64,000 nucleotides of DNA. Origin: Porphyra umbilicalis. Its lineage: Eukaryota; Rhodophyta; Bangiophyceae; Bangiales; Bangiaceae. Position numbers and translations under genes: made by a program. Where the stretch lies: positions 186,001-250,000 of the forward strand of contig KV918794.1 in NCBI GenBank assembly GCA_002049455.2, in the 5' to 3' direction. Position 1 is the stretch's first letter, and each line of letters opens with the position of its first letter. The notes under the pieces were generated by a model. That model saw only the letters and a list, made by a program, of their open reading frames with translations. It had not been told where the DNA came from and ran no database searches. Below, in pieces: positions 42,999-53,490 of the stretch.

Positions 42999-44112
42999 CT
43001 TTCTCTAGCCGGGATGCCCGGCTAGCACCGACTGGTATTGGTGAGTTAAGAGGCGCTTCTTCAGCGCCTCGGGGATAAACACTTGGGTTTCCCGTCCGTA
43101 CACCGAGCGACGGCAGAGTAGCCCGTTCTTTTCTCGGAAGAAGAACGCCTGACGACTCCACGTGGGTCGGGGGGCGAAAGAGCATCGACCTCTTTAAGCC
43201 TGGCCTGGCAAAAGGCGTCCTCGCCTGGCCCAGGATAATCTCTCGGGCCGTCAGGGCCCCCATAGGGGCCTCCTCCGGTGACGCTTCTTGTAAGACGTCA
43301 CTGGCCCGGGTCTCGACAGCTAGGACGGGGATGTCCTCGTCCAGGGGCGAGGTGTCCAAACCCTCTGTAGGGAGACGCGATAGCGCGTCTGCCACCTTGT
43401 GATCCTTTCCCGGCGTATGCCGTATTTCATAATTGTACTCCGATAGTCGGAGTCGCCATCGGTTAATCCGAGCATTCGGACTCATACTAGTGAGAACCGA
43501 TAACAGGGCGCGGTGATCGCACCGAACCACAAATTCCGCACCTTCTAGGTAGGACCGTAAATATGTCACGGCCCAGACGACGCCCAGCGCCTCGATCTCC
43601 GTGGCGAAATAGTTCTTCTCCGCAGGGAGAAGAGCACGGCTATAGTAGCCGATGGGGTGGTATTCCCCGTCGGACTGTTGTTGCTGTAGGCAACAACCCA
43701 GCTGTTCATAGCTGGCGTCGACATCGACGATATAATGCCCGTGCCTCTTGGGCAGGGCTAGGATAGGGGCGTCTAATAGACGTCCTCGGAGTATCTCAAA
43801 GGCGTCCGTCTCCTTCCCTGAGGGTGGAGGAAGCTTCTTAGAAAGCTTGGTGCTTGTAAGCGCCGTTAGTGGCTTCGCTATCTTAGCGAAGTCTGCTACG
43901 AAGCGGCGGTATACGCCGCACATACCCAGAAAGCTCTTCATCTGGGTTTGGGTTTCCGGATAACGGAGACCCCGAAGCGCCCGGAGGTTTTTCTCCAGGA
44001 CATGTACCCGTCCTGGTCGGATCACATGACCAAGGTATTCCACTTCCTCCTGGAAGAAGTGGCACTTAAACGCCTTCAAGGTGACCCCTTCCTTCCCGAG
44101 CAGGGTCAGCAC
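42991..44112 (-). pseudogene. Retrotransposon RT thumb and RNase H region of Pol
   Basis: It begins after a frameshift near 44,130 with LTLLGKEGVTLKAFKCHFFQ and YLGHVIRPGRV, the RT palm/thumb, then RFVADFAKIAKPLTALT and the RNase H domain. RNase H acidic residues are visible in HYIVDVDASYEQLG, NYFATEIEALGVVW, VVRCDHRALLSVL and GKDHKVADALSRL. After LTAREIILGQA (~43,200) the frame drifts into Arg/Pro-rich sequence. The expected integrase N-terminus is in another frame, so a one-base indel is present. The frame itself begins at a GTG and has no start of its own, being part of a polyprotein. Confidence 0.82.
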
Positions 44113-44129
44113 CTCATCAAGGTGCTGTA

Positions 44130-44700
44130 AGTGTTCTTCGGGGAACCCGAGAAAACAATCACATCATCCAGATACACCAAACATATCTGCTACTTCACAC
44201 CGGCCAGGATCATATCCATGGCGCGTTGGAAAGTCGCAGGGGCGTTGCACAACCCAAAGGGAAGGCGCACGCACTGCACGCGCCCGAGTGGCACGTGAAA
44301 GCCGTGAGATGTTTGTCCTCCTCGGCTACTGGTATTTGCCAGTAACCCGCATTACAATCCAGGGTGGAGAACACCCTGGCGTCCCCTAGGGAGTCGATGC
44401 ACTCATCCATCCGTGGGATGGGATACGCATCCTTGATAGTCATCAAGTTGAGCTTTCTGTAATCGATACAGAAGCGTACCGAACCATCAGGCTTCGGTAC
44501 CATCACCACGGGGCTAGCCCATTCCCCACTCGTGGGCTCAATGACGTCCATCGAGCGCATACGCTCGACTTCCCCTTTTCTCTCTCCCGGGCCATTGGCC
44601 CGGCCTTTTACGGGTGTTGTCTCACGGGGACAGCCCCAGGCTTCAGTCGGATTCGGTGTTCCACACCTCGAATTAAGCCGAGCTTTCCTCCCAAAGGGAG
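44130..44700 (-). pseudogene. Retrotransposon RT catalytic region, multiply broken
   Basis: The longest intact piece (44,560-44,210) has VIEPTSGEWASPVVMVPKPD, VRFCIDYRKLN and FSTLDCNAGYWQIPV, RT motifs A and earlier. Lesions seen: a one-base loss at ~44,685 (LWE / KLGLIRGVEHRIRLK), TAA at ~44,606 after RQHP, a one-base loss at ~44,569, a frame change at ~44,285 (FTCHSG / RLPFGLCNAPATFQRAM), TAG after AGVK where Trp is usual, the intact YLDDVIVF box, then a frame change at ~44,140. Around six lesions in 570 bp contrast with the clean Gag, protease and integrase core. Confidence 0.82.
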
Positions 44701-45713
44701 GAATGCTTTTGGAGGAGGGCCTTTACGGGCCCCGACCACTCCGCCGGCACCGAAGAAACATCCACCTTCGGCAGAGGTGAACCCTCTACCCCCTTAGGGG
44801 GCGTAGCGAGCTCCTTGAGCTCGCTCTCCGAGACCTCGTACGTCGGCCCCTCGTGGGCATCGATGTACCCGATGGTCATATCGGTTGTTAGCCGCAACGG
44901 CGTAACGCCCAGGTGCATCACCTGGATGGTTATGGGCTCGTCTGCCATCAATATGGCAGGGCCTTGGGCGACCTGTAGACCATGCTTGTGGTACAAAGGC
45001 GGTCGCCCTCTCACGAGGCCATGCCCAGTGTATGTAGTTCTTACGGGAACATGGGCTATTGTCCCGGGTTGAACCCAGGTCTTCCGGGCCGGCTTCAGTT
45101 GAGCCGTTAGCCCCTCGGGGCAAGCACAGACCGCCGAAATGGAGGGATCGGGGCGTCCCCTAGGGGCTCCCCTCCTTTTGATCGACACCTTGGTGCCGTC
45201 TAGGAGTTCCACATGTTGCTCCTGTGTTGCAATGTTTTTTGTCGCAACGTCGATAAAGGAGGTGCCCAAAATAGCTGGGACACTCATATTGTTCACGACT
45301 CCAAAGGAGATGTAGGAGGTCTGACCCCCAAGGGTCACACCAAGACAGACAGCTCCAACAATGGGGAGCCAGCCCCCATTGACATCATGGAACATCTTCG
45401 CGAGATCACCCAGCGGTTGTAGCGGGGTGTCGACCGGCAATAGCCGCCGGTCTATTAGCGTTGGACCACTACCCGTATCCAATATAGCCCGGGTAGTGAG
45501 ATCAAATCCTGCCGTCAGGAATAACCGGACGGCTAGTTGGTAACTAGAGGAGAGCATGAACGCGCAAGGCGTTCCCTTTGGGGGTCTCCCTTGGGAGGCC
45601 CCCACTACTCGACTAGGCCGGTTTCTCCCGGCCCTACGAGATGACTTGCATCTCCGGTCGACTCCATTCGTCTCCCGGACGGGTGGGGCAACCCCACCCG
45701 CTACTCGTTTCCC
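44673..45713 (-). CDS. Retrotransposon protease region, pol frame after the frameshift
   Basis: Entered by -1 frameshifting at 45,713-45,707, so the product starts within Gag as GKRVAGGVAPPVRETNG. The aspartic protease active site is RAILDTGSGPTLIDRRLLP (D-T/S-G), with the conserved VPAILGTSFID block ~85 residues later, a typical retropepsin pair. The rest, to LLQKHSSLWE, links protease to RT (YEVSESELKELATPP). The frame stops at 44,673 because of a one-base loss at ~44,685. The frame is open to 45,788, overlapping Gag by 88 bp. Confidence 0.85.
   Translation of the reverse strand, partial: GKRVAGGVAPPVRETNGVDRRCKSSRRAGRNRPSRVVGASQGRPPKGTPCAFMLSSSYQLAVRLFLTAGFDLTTRAILDTGSGPTLIDRRLLPVDTPLQPLGDLAKMFHDVNGGWLPIVGAVCLGVTLGGQTSYISFGVVNNMSVPAILGTSFIDVATKNIATQEQHVELLDGTKVSIKRRGAPRGRPDPSISAVCACPEGLTAQLKPARKTWVQPGTIAHVPVRTTYTGHGLVRGRPPLYHKHGLQVAQGPAILMADEPITIQVMHLGVTPLRLTTDMTIGYIDAHEGPTYEVSESELKELATPPKGVEGSPLPKVDVSSVPAEWSGPVKALLQKHSSLWEESSA
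45680..45713 (-). promoter_or_regulatory. -1 programmed ribosomal frameshift signal between Gag and Pol
   Basis: The slippery heptamer G GGA AAC (45,713-45,707) is in the Gag reading frame as X XXY YYZ. It is followed by GAG and the Gag stop TAG (a 6-nt spacer), then CGGGTGGGG-TTG-CCCCACCCG (45,700-45,680), a perfect 9-bp stem with a 3-nt loop. Slipping back one base enters the protease frame exactly. All canonical parts are present. Confidence 0.9.
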
Positions 45714-47107
45714 GAGGGGGAGTTGTCCTCCTCGTCCTGCTCGGCCGCATCCCTCTCTGGGGAGGGTGAGTCGTCCGAGGACGACCACGGGGGACCATAA
45801 TGTTCCCTCACCGCCGCGACCGGTTGTCCCTTACGGACTTCCTCATCCGCCTTGCGGCGCTCTTCGCACCGCTCCAAAAAGGCTTTGGTCAACAGAGCCT
45901 TTGTCCCCGCATCAAGGCGGGGACACTCTCTAAAGAAATGCCCCCGCATGTTACATGCGAGACAGTTATTTGTCCGAGGTCGCCCGGGACGACCCGCTTC
46001 TCCCCCCTTGGGGGTAGTCCGTGGGGAAGGCCCTCGAGGCCCTTCCCCCACCTTAGCGGAAGCCCCTTGGACCTGTCCTTGAGGGACCTCCTTCACCTTA
46101 GGGGGGCCCCATCGGGATGGACCTGCTTCCCCAACCTTCGGGGGATCCCTTCGGGGGGGATACCCCTCCCCCACCTTAGGTGGGCCCCATCGGGACGGAC
46201 CCGGAGGAACTTCCCCCGCCTGAGGTGGGGCTGTTACTGCCGCGGTTACGTATTTCCGCGGCGCTGGTCGAGCAGCGCGACGCACTCGACGGGCCTCGGC
46301 CCGTCGGTCCTCTTCATCCTTTTGCTCCTGGAGGCGCCTACGACAGACGTCCCCCTTCCGCTGGGCATATTGCACCAGCAGGTCCATTGGCATGTTGGGG
46401 GTATTATGTTCGCGCACATCGGCGCGAATCTCCCAACCCAGCCCCTGCATATAGCGACTTTTCATCTGTCCTTCCGTGTGAATGTAACCACACAGGCGAC
46501 GTAGCCCCCGTAGGCGTAAGTAGTATTCATTCTCTGTTTCATCCGCCCCTTGGGCGGCCCCATGGAACATGGCATCTTGGTCGCTTAGCGACTGCTCATC
46601 CGCATATTTGCGGAGGAGCCAGTTGATCAGTTCCAAGTAGGAGCTGACCTCTCCACTCCGCCCTCCTTGGAGGGACGGAATGATCGTATATAATTCCCGT
46701 TTGTGATCCCCCTTAGTGAACTCGGGAAGGAGATATAGGGCTCGGCCCTCCGAGACGTCATTGTCGTCACCCGCTTTTACGAAGCGGCTGAGGAATTCGA
46801 AGACGCCTAAGGCGGGCGTCCCATCCCACTCTGCATCACGGCCAAAAGTGGCCGATACATCCTTACGCAGACGGCCTAGGCCGTGCGCCATGGTCCGGTC
46901 GTACCGGATGTCGGTATTCGCCAAAGCATAAGTTGCGCAATCCAAGACTGCGGCATTGCGGTCGTCCGCGGGGACGATCTTAGGAGGAACCCGACGGTGG
47001 GATTCCCCTCCCAGCTCGTGCCCTAGGGCACGGGTGACCGATCGACGGGGCACATGGCGACCCCCGTCTCCCCCGGAGTACTCCCCGTCCGAGGAGGAGG
47101 AACTCAT
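45701..47107 (-). CDS. Retrotransposon Gag, 468 aa from first ATG
   Basis: First ATG gives MSSSSSDGEYSGGDGGRHVP. The frame is open upstream to a TTG at 47,209 and into the LTR, and the extra residues (LDALISPLHDRLSLIETALG) look genuine, so a non-ATG or upstream start is possible. The capsid-like region is ~80-290 (PALGVFEFLSRFVKAGDDND, SYLELINWLLRKYADEQS, ENEYYLRLRGLRRLCGY). A Pro/Gly repeat region follows with several GPSRWGPPKVGE-like units. The zinc knuckle is CLACNMRGHFFREC (C-x2-C-x4-H-x4-C), which packages RNA in this family. A basic/acidic tail ends NSPSGNE at TAG, inside the frameshift signal. No lesion was seen. Confidence 0.88.
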   Translation of the reverse strand: MSSSSSDGEYSGGDGGRHVPRRSVTRALGHELGGESHRRVPPKIVPADDRNAAVLDCATYALANTDIRYDRTMAHGLGRLRKDVSATFGRDAEWDGTPALGVFEFLSRFVKAGDDNDVSEGRALYLLPEFTKGDHKRELYTIIPSLQGGRSGEVSSYLELINWLLRKYADEQSLSDQDAMFHGAAQGADETENEYYLRLRGLRRLCGYIHTEGQMKSRYMQGLGWEIRADVREHNTPNMPMDLLVQYAQRKGDVCRRRLQEQKDEEDRRAEARRVRRAARPAPRKYVTAAVTAPPQAGEVPPGPSRWGPPKVGEGYPPRRDPPKVGEAGPSRWGPPKVKEVPQGQVQGASAKVGEGPRGPSPRTTPKGGEAGRPGRPRTNNCLACNMRGHFFRECPRLDAGTKALLTKAFLERCEERRKADEEVRKGQPVAAVREHYGPPWSSSDDSPSPERDAAEQDEEDNSPSGNE

Positions 47108-47208
47108 GCGCCGACGTCGGCGCCGGGACCGTCTAGTGGTCCCGAGGGCTGTCTCGATAAGAGACAGTCGATCGTGTAACGGGCTAATCAAAGCGTCCAA
47201 CGAATCCA

Positions 47209-47736
47209 AGGAAAAGACGGTCGTAGGGGGGCCGGGGCCCGACGGGCCACGGTCCCTGATGCGGGGTCCTGGTGGCCCCTGCCACGGATCAAGGGACCCC
47301 CTTCCACTGGAAGAGAGATATGGTCCCTGGATTTAAGCCAGCTTGGAATTAAATTGCCCAATACATCACTAGGGACTTATCCCCAGATTTTCAAGTCTCC
47401 GATCGAAGTCCTCGTGGGATATCGACAGTGGCCGAGATCTAATCTCGGCCCCGGGCTTCTCCCCAGCCAAAGGAGCTTCCACAAGCTTCCAGGCCCCTCT
47501 AGGGGGCCAGGATCGAGGGGTCGCGTGGCCCCTCGTCCGCGTCAGGCCCTGCCCCCCTCTGCCTCTGAACAAGGGGGATGTCAGCCTCGGGGTTGGCCCT
47601 AAGCGCCACCTGGGATGCGCCCCGAAGGGGCGCCGCACACCGCTCCCTCTAGGGGCATTGCGTGTGTGCTCGCGGCCCCTCCCCCGGCTCATACCGGGGG
47701 GATCGCGTCATCAGAGGAGAGGGGGTTTCCCCCACA
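47209..47736 (-). repeat. 5' LTR, 528 bp
   Basis: Same boundaries as the 3' LTR. On the sense strand it is followed directly by TGGATTCGTTGG, a TGG-initial primer-binding site candidate whose tRNA I cannot name. Four substitutions from the 3' LTR; two of them are parallel C/T changes in CCTCC/CTTCC repeats. Confidence 0.9.
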
Positions 47737-47867
47737 GTCCGAAAAGGATCATATGATCCGGTCGGGGGGAATAGACATTACGGTACAATCAACGGCGATC
47801 GTGGCTCCCAATCATCATCTTCTGCACGAAAAATGTGGGCTACTTTCAGGTCGTACGATCGCCAAAG

Positions 47868-48558
47868 CACGCCCAGTTAAGACACCCCTGAGGCGGACAT
47901 TCGGATTGCCGGCCATTCATTGGCCAGATTGGTAGGTATCAGACGCTTTTCACTTGTCCAGCGGTTGGAACCAGCTTTCTGAAGACGTGTCCTAACCGTA
48001 GCTGGCAGCAGGCGCATCAGGGCGTCTCGGGGCTTTCACTGCACACGTGTTTCTTCCAATATGTGACAAAGCGGAAGTCTACCTGCTGAACCATGCGAAT
48101 CGCGTCGATCTGAAGCAAGCCGGATCGCCATCACGCTCGTTGCAGACCCGGCCATGTTGAGCACTATGATGACTCTGGATGGTCTATTTTTTTTGGATGA
48201 ACCTGTGATCGAAGGACGGGGGGGGTGGTAGCTTGGGTTCTATGATATGGATGGGGAACGAGGTGACATCAATGAGTCAAGGTGGGACAATCTTTTCATC
48301 AGAGGTAGCGTGAGAAGAGCAGCAGCTACAAGAAAATGAGGACGTCAAAAGTGGGTTGCAAACCACGTAGCATTGTTCACCACGAGCTTCTCTATCATTG
48401 TAGGTCACGATCAGTAACAGAAGTATCTGCTTTTTACCTGCTTTTTTACGCTTCTTATGTGTACGCCTCTCGGTACCGTGGAGACGGTGCGAGTTTCACG
48501 TGTACGCTGTAATGATGCAACGTGTCCGCATCCTAATGTCCGCCCTTAACTGGGCGTG
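47868..48558 (+). mobile_element. Non-autonomous TIR element, ~690 bp, copy C
   Basis: Starts CACGCCCAGTTAAG and ends CTTAACTGGGCGTG, near-identical to copy A throughout and in the same orientation. Flanks are AAAG and ATAG, compatible with a 4-bp duplication plus one later change. Confidence 0.88.
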
Positions 48559-51500
48559 ATAGAGGGTGGACAGCATTGGGGAAAGACTGTAATATTCCCA
48601 CTCTGCGTGCCACACGTTTCACCCCTAGATTGGCCTAATGGAAGATGGGTTCGGCATTGCAGGGTTTGCTCTCACGTGGGTAGGGTTGTTATGTGAGCCC
48701 CTATTTTGGGGGCGCTGTGCGTACTAGCGCCCTATGAGCGCCTTAACAGCGCTTACCAGCGCCCTCAGCGCCCTAAGCGCCCCCGGTAGCCCCCCATCAA
48801 ATACAGCTGTAGCCCACCATGCTTTTCCAGATCGAGGAGTCGATTTCTTGTGAATATCCAGATTCAAGGAGAATTGACCTCATCTGGTCTTTGCGAAGCA
48901 GCCGACGGAGCGTGTCGAGAGGGGGGCGTATCCGCGGTGGGGATACTGTAACAGGTCATCTGGGCGGAAGGGTGCAGTTTGACCACGCCTTGCAACAACG
49001 CCTCGACAGCGTTGTTGCAAGGCGTGGTCAAACTGCACCCCCCCCCCCAGATGACCTGTTTTGCAAGGCCAGGTCCCCATGGCTTGGGGTGGTTATCTTA
49101 GATAAGTGACCTCGGATTGGTCGATGCGAACTTTATCTTTCGTTATCTCACCTGCCTCCGCCAACCAGGGAGCATCTTTGAAATCAGCCGTTTGATTATT
49201 GCGGCCAGGGATCATCCACGTGGTGACACTGAACGGGAGCCTGTTCAGGCTACTCATTCATCGTTAAATTCACATTTCAGCAGCCAAGTCCCAGTACAGT
49301 CCATCTCATCTCCACGCTTCTGCACTAAGTCGATTTTCAGCTTGACCTCGTCTTTGTCGCACGAGCTGCCACGACCTCAGAGGGGCGAAACAAGGACTCC
49401 ATACTTCTGCTGCGCCCTGTGGCACCAGCTAGCACGTCGGCGATGGTAACGACGGTGCCAGCCGCTCGCTTCGCCGGCAGCAACAGGCAAAAACTCCTCC
49501 CCCCCCGCTCCATACCCCGTCGCGCCAAGAGTGGCGGCTGACCGACAGACGTGCCGCTCTGGTGCTGCCGGCGTCACCGCTGCGGCTGCGGCCGGTGAGA
49601 GCACGGAGCCGCCCGCACAACTTGAGGTGGGGAGATACACGCAGGTCGTCGGGCGGCACAATGGTAGGCAGTGACGGCCGGGTAGGCTCTTTGGCGGTGC
49701 GTTGGGCCCAGCCGCCGGGCCGACGTCCGGCGGGCGTATCACCGCTGAAGCCATCGGTGGAACCAGAGACAGTCAACAGGCTGCTCGAGACAAACCGCCG
49801 GCGTCGGTGGGTATGCCAGCGACGGGAGCTGTTGGCAACGCCGCGGCCATCGCGGTTGCGGCGGATGTGGTACGCGGCGGCCGTGGCTGTTGTGAGGCAC
49901 CCCACACGAACGCGCCGTCCGCGTGTCGTATGTCCGCACACAAGCACGCCGTCCGCGTGCTTGCGCTTCAACCCGGGCTAGATGGATGATAAAGGAATAC
50001 CTCGTCTTCTCCACTGCTCCGGGGCTAGTCCCCGCTGCAGTCAGCTATATCCTCTCAAGGCGGTTCCCGCAGCCCTCAGGCGGACCCCTCGCCCCGCTTC
50101 TCCCACTCGCCCATCCTGGACTCGTGCCCCGTCCTGCACTTTCCTCTCATCCAGGCGCACGCCGCTGCGCCGACCGACCGACAGCCTCGCCTGCTCCCTC
50201 ACCGGCAGGTGAGGCTACCCACGTCCCTCGGCCCGCCACGCACACCTATCCCTCCGTGTCAGCACTCATGCTGCTCGGGTCCTCCCCCTCCCCTGTCCTT
50301 GTCCGACAACAGTGGCGGCAATCTTCTGTGAGAGCTTGGTCAATGAAGCGCGCCCCCTGCTCGACTGCGCTTGCGTGTGCTCGTCCTCGCCTGTGGTAGC
50401 TAGTCGCAGATGAGGAGGTAAACGCTCTGCCTCTTCCCTACGCCCGGGTCTAGCCCCCGGGGCTCGACATTATGTATGTCGCCCTCACGGCATTTCGTCT
50501 CGAGCCCGCCCGCACTCCCGCAGCACGTACAGACCGCACACCCCGTGCGGACCCGCTCATCCCGGGGCGTGCACCACGTCCGTCCCGCGACGGACGGGCA
50601 GCAGATGGGGGGCGCCACCTCTGTGGCGGCAGTCATCGGCCACTGCCGCCCGTCGGGACGGCAGCCACACCTCACCCGACAAATCCGTCAGCATGGTGCT
50701 CTGTTTGGGCGCCCAGGTTGGAGTACAGTAGCGGCAACTCTGGGCCGCCTGAAAGCGCCTGGAGCTCCTTCCTGGTAGTGAAGCATAACGGCGCGGGAAA
50801 AAGAACAATGGTGAAGCAGTTCAATTACGTACACTTCGCAACAAACGTGGGTGGCTGGCACCGTCCGCACTTGCCGCCGTGGCCACCACCGCAGCGCTGC
50901 CGCTGCCGCTCGGCTGGGGCTGGGGGGGGGGGAATCCCCAACCCGCCATCAGCGGTCATTTTGGGTTGGCCCCGCGGACATGGAGCCGGCGGCAGCACTG
51001 ATGACGGCACGACAGTTGCTGAGTCCAACTGGAGGGGGGGGTGGGACGGCGGTGGTGGCGTCAGCGACGGCAGCCGCGGCAGCGGGGGACGTGCTCGTGG
51101 CGGTTGTGCGCCGCGCGAAGCCACACGGCACGCCACTGCAGGGCTTCGGCCGCCTGATTGTCGCTGCCCGGGAGAGTGGGGGGACGGCGACGTGGCTGCC
51201 GCGGTGGACGTGCTGCTGCTGACGCTGCCGGCGACCACTGCCGCCACCACTGCCGTCGTCGCCGCAGCCCCGACAGTGGCGGGTGTGCGCCGCGCGCCGC
51301 AGGCCGGGTCGGTTGGCGCGCCACTGACTGCAGCCGCCGCGTTGGCTGCCCCGCCACAAGTATCGATTTATCGATGTGAAAGAAGGTCAATACGACAATT
51401 ATTATCAACACGTGGCAATTATGGAAATACATAGTTTTTGGCCTGGAAATCAAACTTGGACCCCCCTGGGTATTCAAAGAAAAAAAATCGCCACAAGGCA

Positions 51501-52699
51501 TGGGGAGATAGCTTTTTGCAATGCTCGATTCTAAGAGCAAACCTAGCAATGATGGACTAACGAAACGTGTCTCGTTTATTCGTGCAACGTGTCTATATTT
51601 GCTTATTGGTCCACGATCCACGCTCTCGTCAATGTAACAATGCCCTAAAAAACGAGATTCACCACAATGAATTTAGATAACTGCATCTCGGTCCGATAGT
51701 CCGGGTGACATAATAGAGGGCGCATGTTCTATTCGAAGGAAAAATACGGCACGCCCACCCTATTCTGGACAAGGACTATCCTGGAAGTCCGCTCATTGGC
51801 TGGACGTCGAAATGACATGCATCGACCACGTGTCCCACGACGACCGAACACGTTGATCAACGACCGCAAACCGATCGCGGGCCACTCCGACGAGGCCCGA
51901 CATACAGATCGCCGATTCCAACCTGTCTGAGGGGGGGGCCGGTGCAACTGCATCCACGACCTCTCTGAGAGCCCTACAAAACCGACTGGGTAGCGTAAAC
52001 CGCTGTAGCAGAGACGCTGTGCTTCTCAAGACCAGAGGGGGCGACCCTCAGCTTGTCTCGTGCAAAGTTGCAGGTAGATCGCATGATGTACGCGAGAGCT
52101 GTAGACGGGCCAACATGGAAGAAAAAACCGCCTCCACGGCAGTTTCCAGCCATGAAATTCCCAGCCTTGTGCCAACCCTCAACACCCGTGCAACACGTTT
52201 GGGTGCACACAATCCCGTCTGTGACTCTTGTATGTGTGATTGGCTGACAGGTCGTCATGGCCGTGCACGGTGGCAGCCTGTGGAGCTGCCATGTATCACT
52301 CAATCGACGTTTACGACGACGATCCCCCACTTTTTGCCATACTTGTGCTTCGTGTCTGCTTTTGAGTCAGTCGATCGCTGCCTTTCATCGACCTGTCGAC
52401 GGCAATCCGCAGCGGATCTCGCGGATCACGCCTCGCTGGAGGCTCCGAGATTCTTCGGACGGTTTACTCCAAGGGATGGGCCACGAACCGCCCACCAACA
52501 AAGAGGACTATCGATGAAAAAGTAGCCCGGTCAGGAGTAACTCTATTGCGCATATCGCCCATTTTAGGAGCCTACAATAGGCGGCCTGTGAGGGGGCGCC
52601 ACGTCGCAAGCCCAATTGAGATTTTAAGGATAGTCCTCTGACACTGCTAGGTTTGCTCTAAGGAGCCCTGCGAAGGCAGCATTCCGGATCGAGGCCAGC
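48559..52699. other. Repeat-rich region without a confident gene
   Basis: 48,680-48,795 carries GTAGGGTTGTTATGTGAGCC followed by AGCGCCCTA-type units, and is an inverted relative of 53,350-53,476. 49.4-51.35 kb is GC-rich with overlapping Arg/Ala/Gly-rich frames on both strands. A minus-strand frame at 50,400-50,675 has a small Cys cluster (TGCAVCTCC) but nothing else. 51.4-52.7 kb is AT-richer with only short frames. Confidence 0.4.
48950..49060. repeat. Foldback with 52-bp near-perfect arms
   Basis: 48950-49001 (AACAGGTCATCTGGGCGG onward, ending GCCTTGCAACAACGC) is complementary to 49009-49060, except where the right arm has a run of C opposite GGCGGAAGGG. The loop is TCGACA plus adjacent bases. 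Confidence 0.9.
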
Positions 52700-52701
52700 T
52701 A

Positions 52702-53328
52702 TGGTGCGTGTCCCAAAAATGAGACATGCGCGTTTTCTGAAGGACTGACACATCACTGCACGGGGGCAGGTGGGGTGAGGTACGAGAAAATTCTCGACTG
52801 GCCTCCATGGAAAGAGCCCCTCCCGACGCGTTCTTGGCTGACAACTCCTTAGTACCCGCCTGTGGGCACTGTTCTGTGGACCTCTCAGATAGCCCCGATC
52901 TTGGAGCCAGTCTTTTTCATGTTCTTGGGGTTACAGGTTTGCAACGCCAAAGCTCATGTGCTAACTGAAGCTTCGATGAGGGGTGTCCCAAATCGTGTTT
53001 TCTTCACAAGGGGCTACATGGGGGTCTTTTTCATGTTTTTATTGGTAAGGTCGTGCCCTTTTCTTCGTGCACGAACTGTCAGCACATGCCTGCTCTAGTA
53101 TCCGTGCATTTGATTGGGGCGCGTGGTCGTCACCTGTCGAAACTGCAATGAATGACACCATACCCCATGACACGTCAGGAGGTGCCGCCTCCGCTAACAC
53201 TGTCAGGGGCCGTTCTGGAAGCACAGTGCGACCGAGTGGGTCACATTACATTATCGGACCGTTGCAGAAGGCCAGTGGGCCGAGAAAAAAAGGAAAAACC
53301 GCGATGTCTCATTTTTGGGACACGCACC
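52702..53328. mobile_element. Tc1/mariner-type MITE, 627 bp
   Basis: A perfect 26-bp terminal inverted repeat starts TGGTGCGTGTCCCAAAAATG at the left and is its complement at the right. TA flanks each side (52700-52701 and 53329-53330). There is no coding capacity. Its ends do not match those of the 5.15-kb mariner element, so another transposase mobilised it. Confidence 0.88.
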
Positions 53329-53490
53329 ATACTGGTCAATCCTAAAACTGTTAACTAGCGCCCTAATAGCGCACAGCAGGTGGGGGGCGCTGGGCGTAAA
53401 AGCGCCCAAATCGCACCCTATTAGCGCCCTATCTGCGCCCCTTATGAGCGCCCCAAGGCTCACATAACAACCCTACACCACGCCTAGTTA

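Larger units (their letters stand above)
38614..47736 (-). mobile_element. Ty3-type chromodomain LTR retrotransposon, 9.1 kb
   Basis: Sense direction is right to left. Order from the 5' LTR: Gag, (-1 frameshift), protease, RT, RNase H, integrase, chromodomain, then a 2.5-kb region with a large antisense ORF, then the 3' LTR. This domain order and the chromodomain place it among Ty3/Metaviridae chromoviruses. The LTRs differ at 4 of 528 positions, implying recent insertion. TGG follows the 5' LTR directly, as expected for a tRNA primer site. A purine-rich GGTGGGGAATA precedes the 3' LTR. No target duplication was found (flanks GTCCG and GACCC). RT, RNase H/integrase and integrase/chromodomain junctions carry frame lesions. 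Confidence 0.92.

Noticed and set aside
5992-44200. Reassignment of UAG as a sense codon, because many broken genes here have in-frame TAG
   Set aside because: TAG also ends the Myb-like gene (31,785), the Harbinger transposase tail (31,067) and Gag inside the frameshift signal. TAA and TGA interruptions occur as well.
38614-47736. A 5-bp target duplication for the LTR retrotransposon
   Set aside because: The flanks GACCC and GTCCG do not match in any register tried. Recombination between copies or flank decay is possible.
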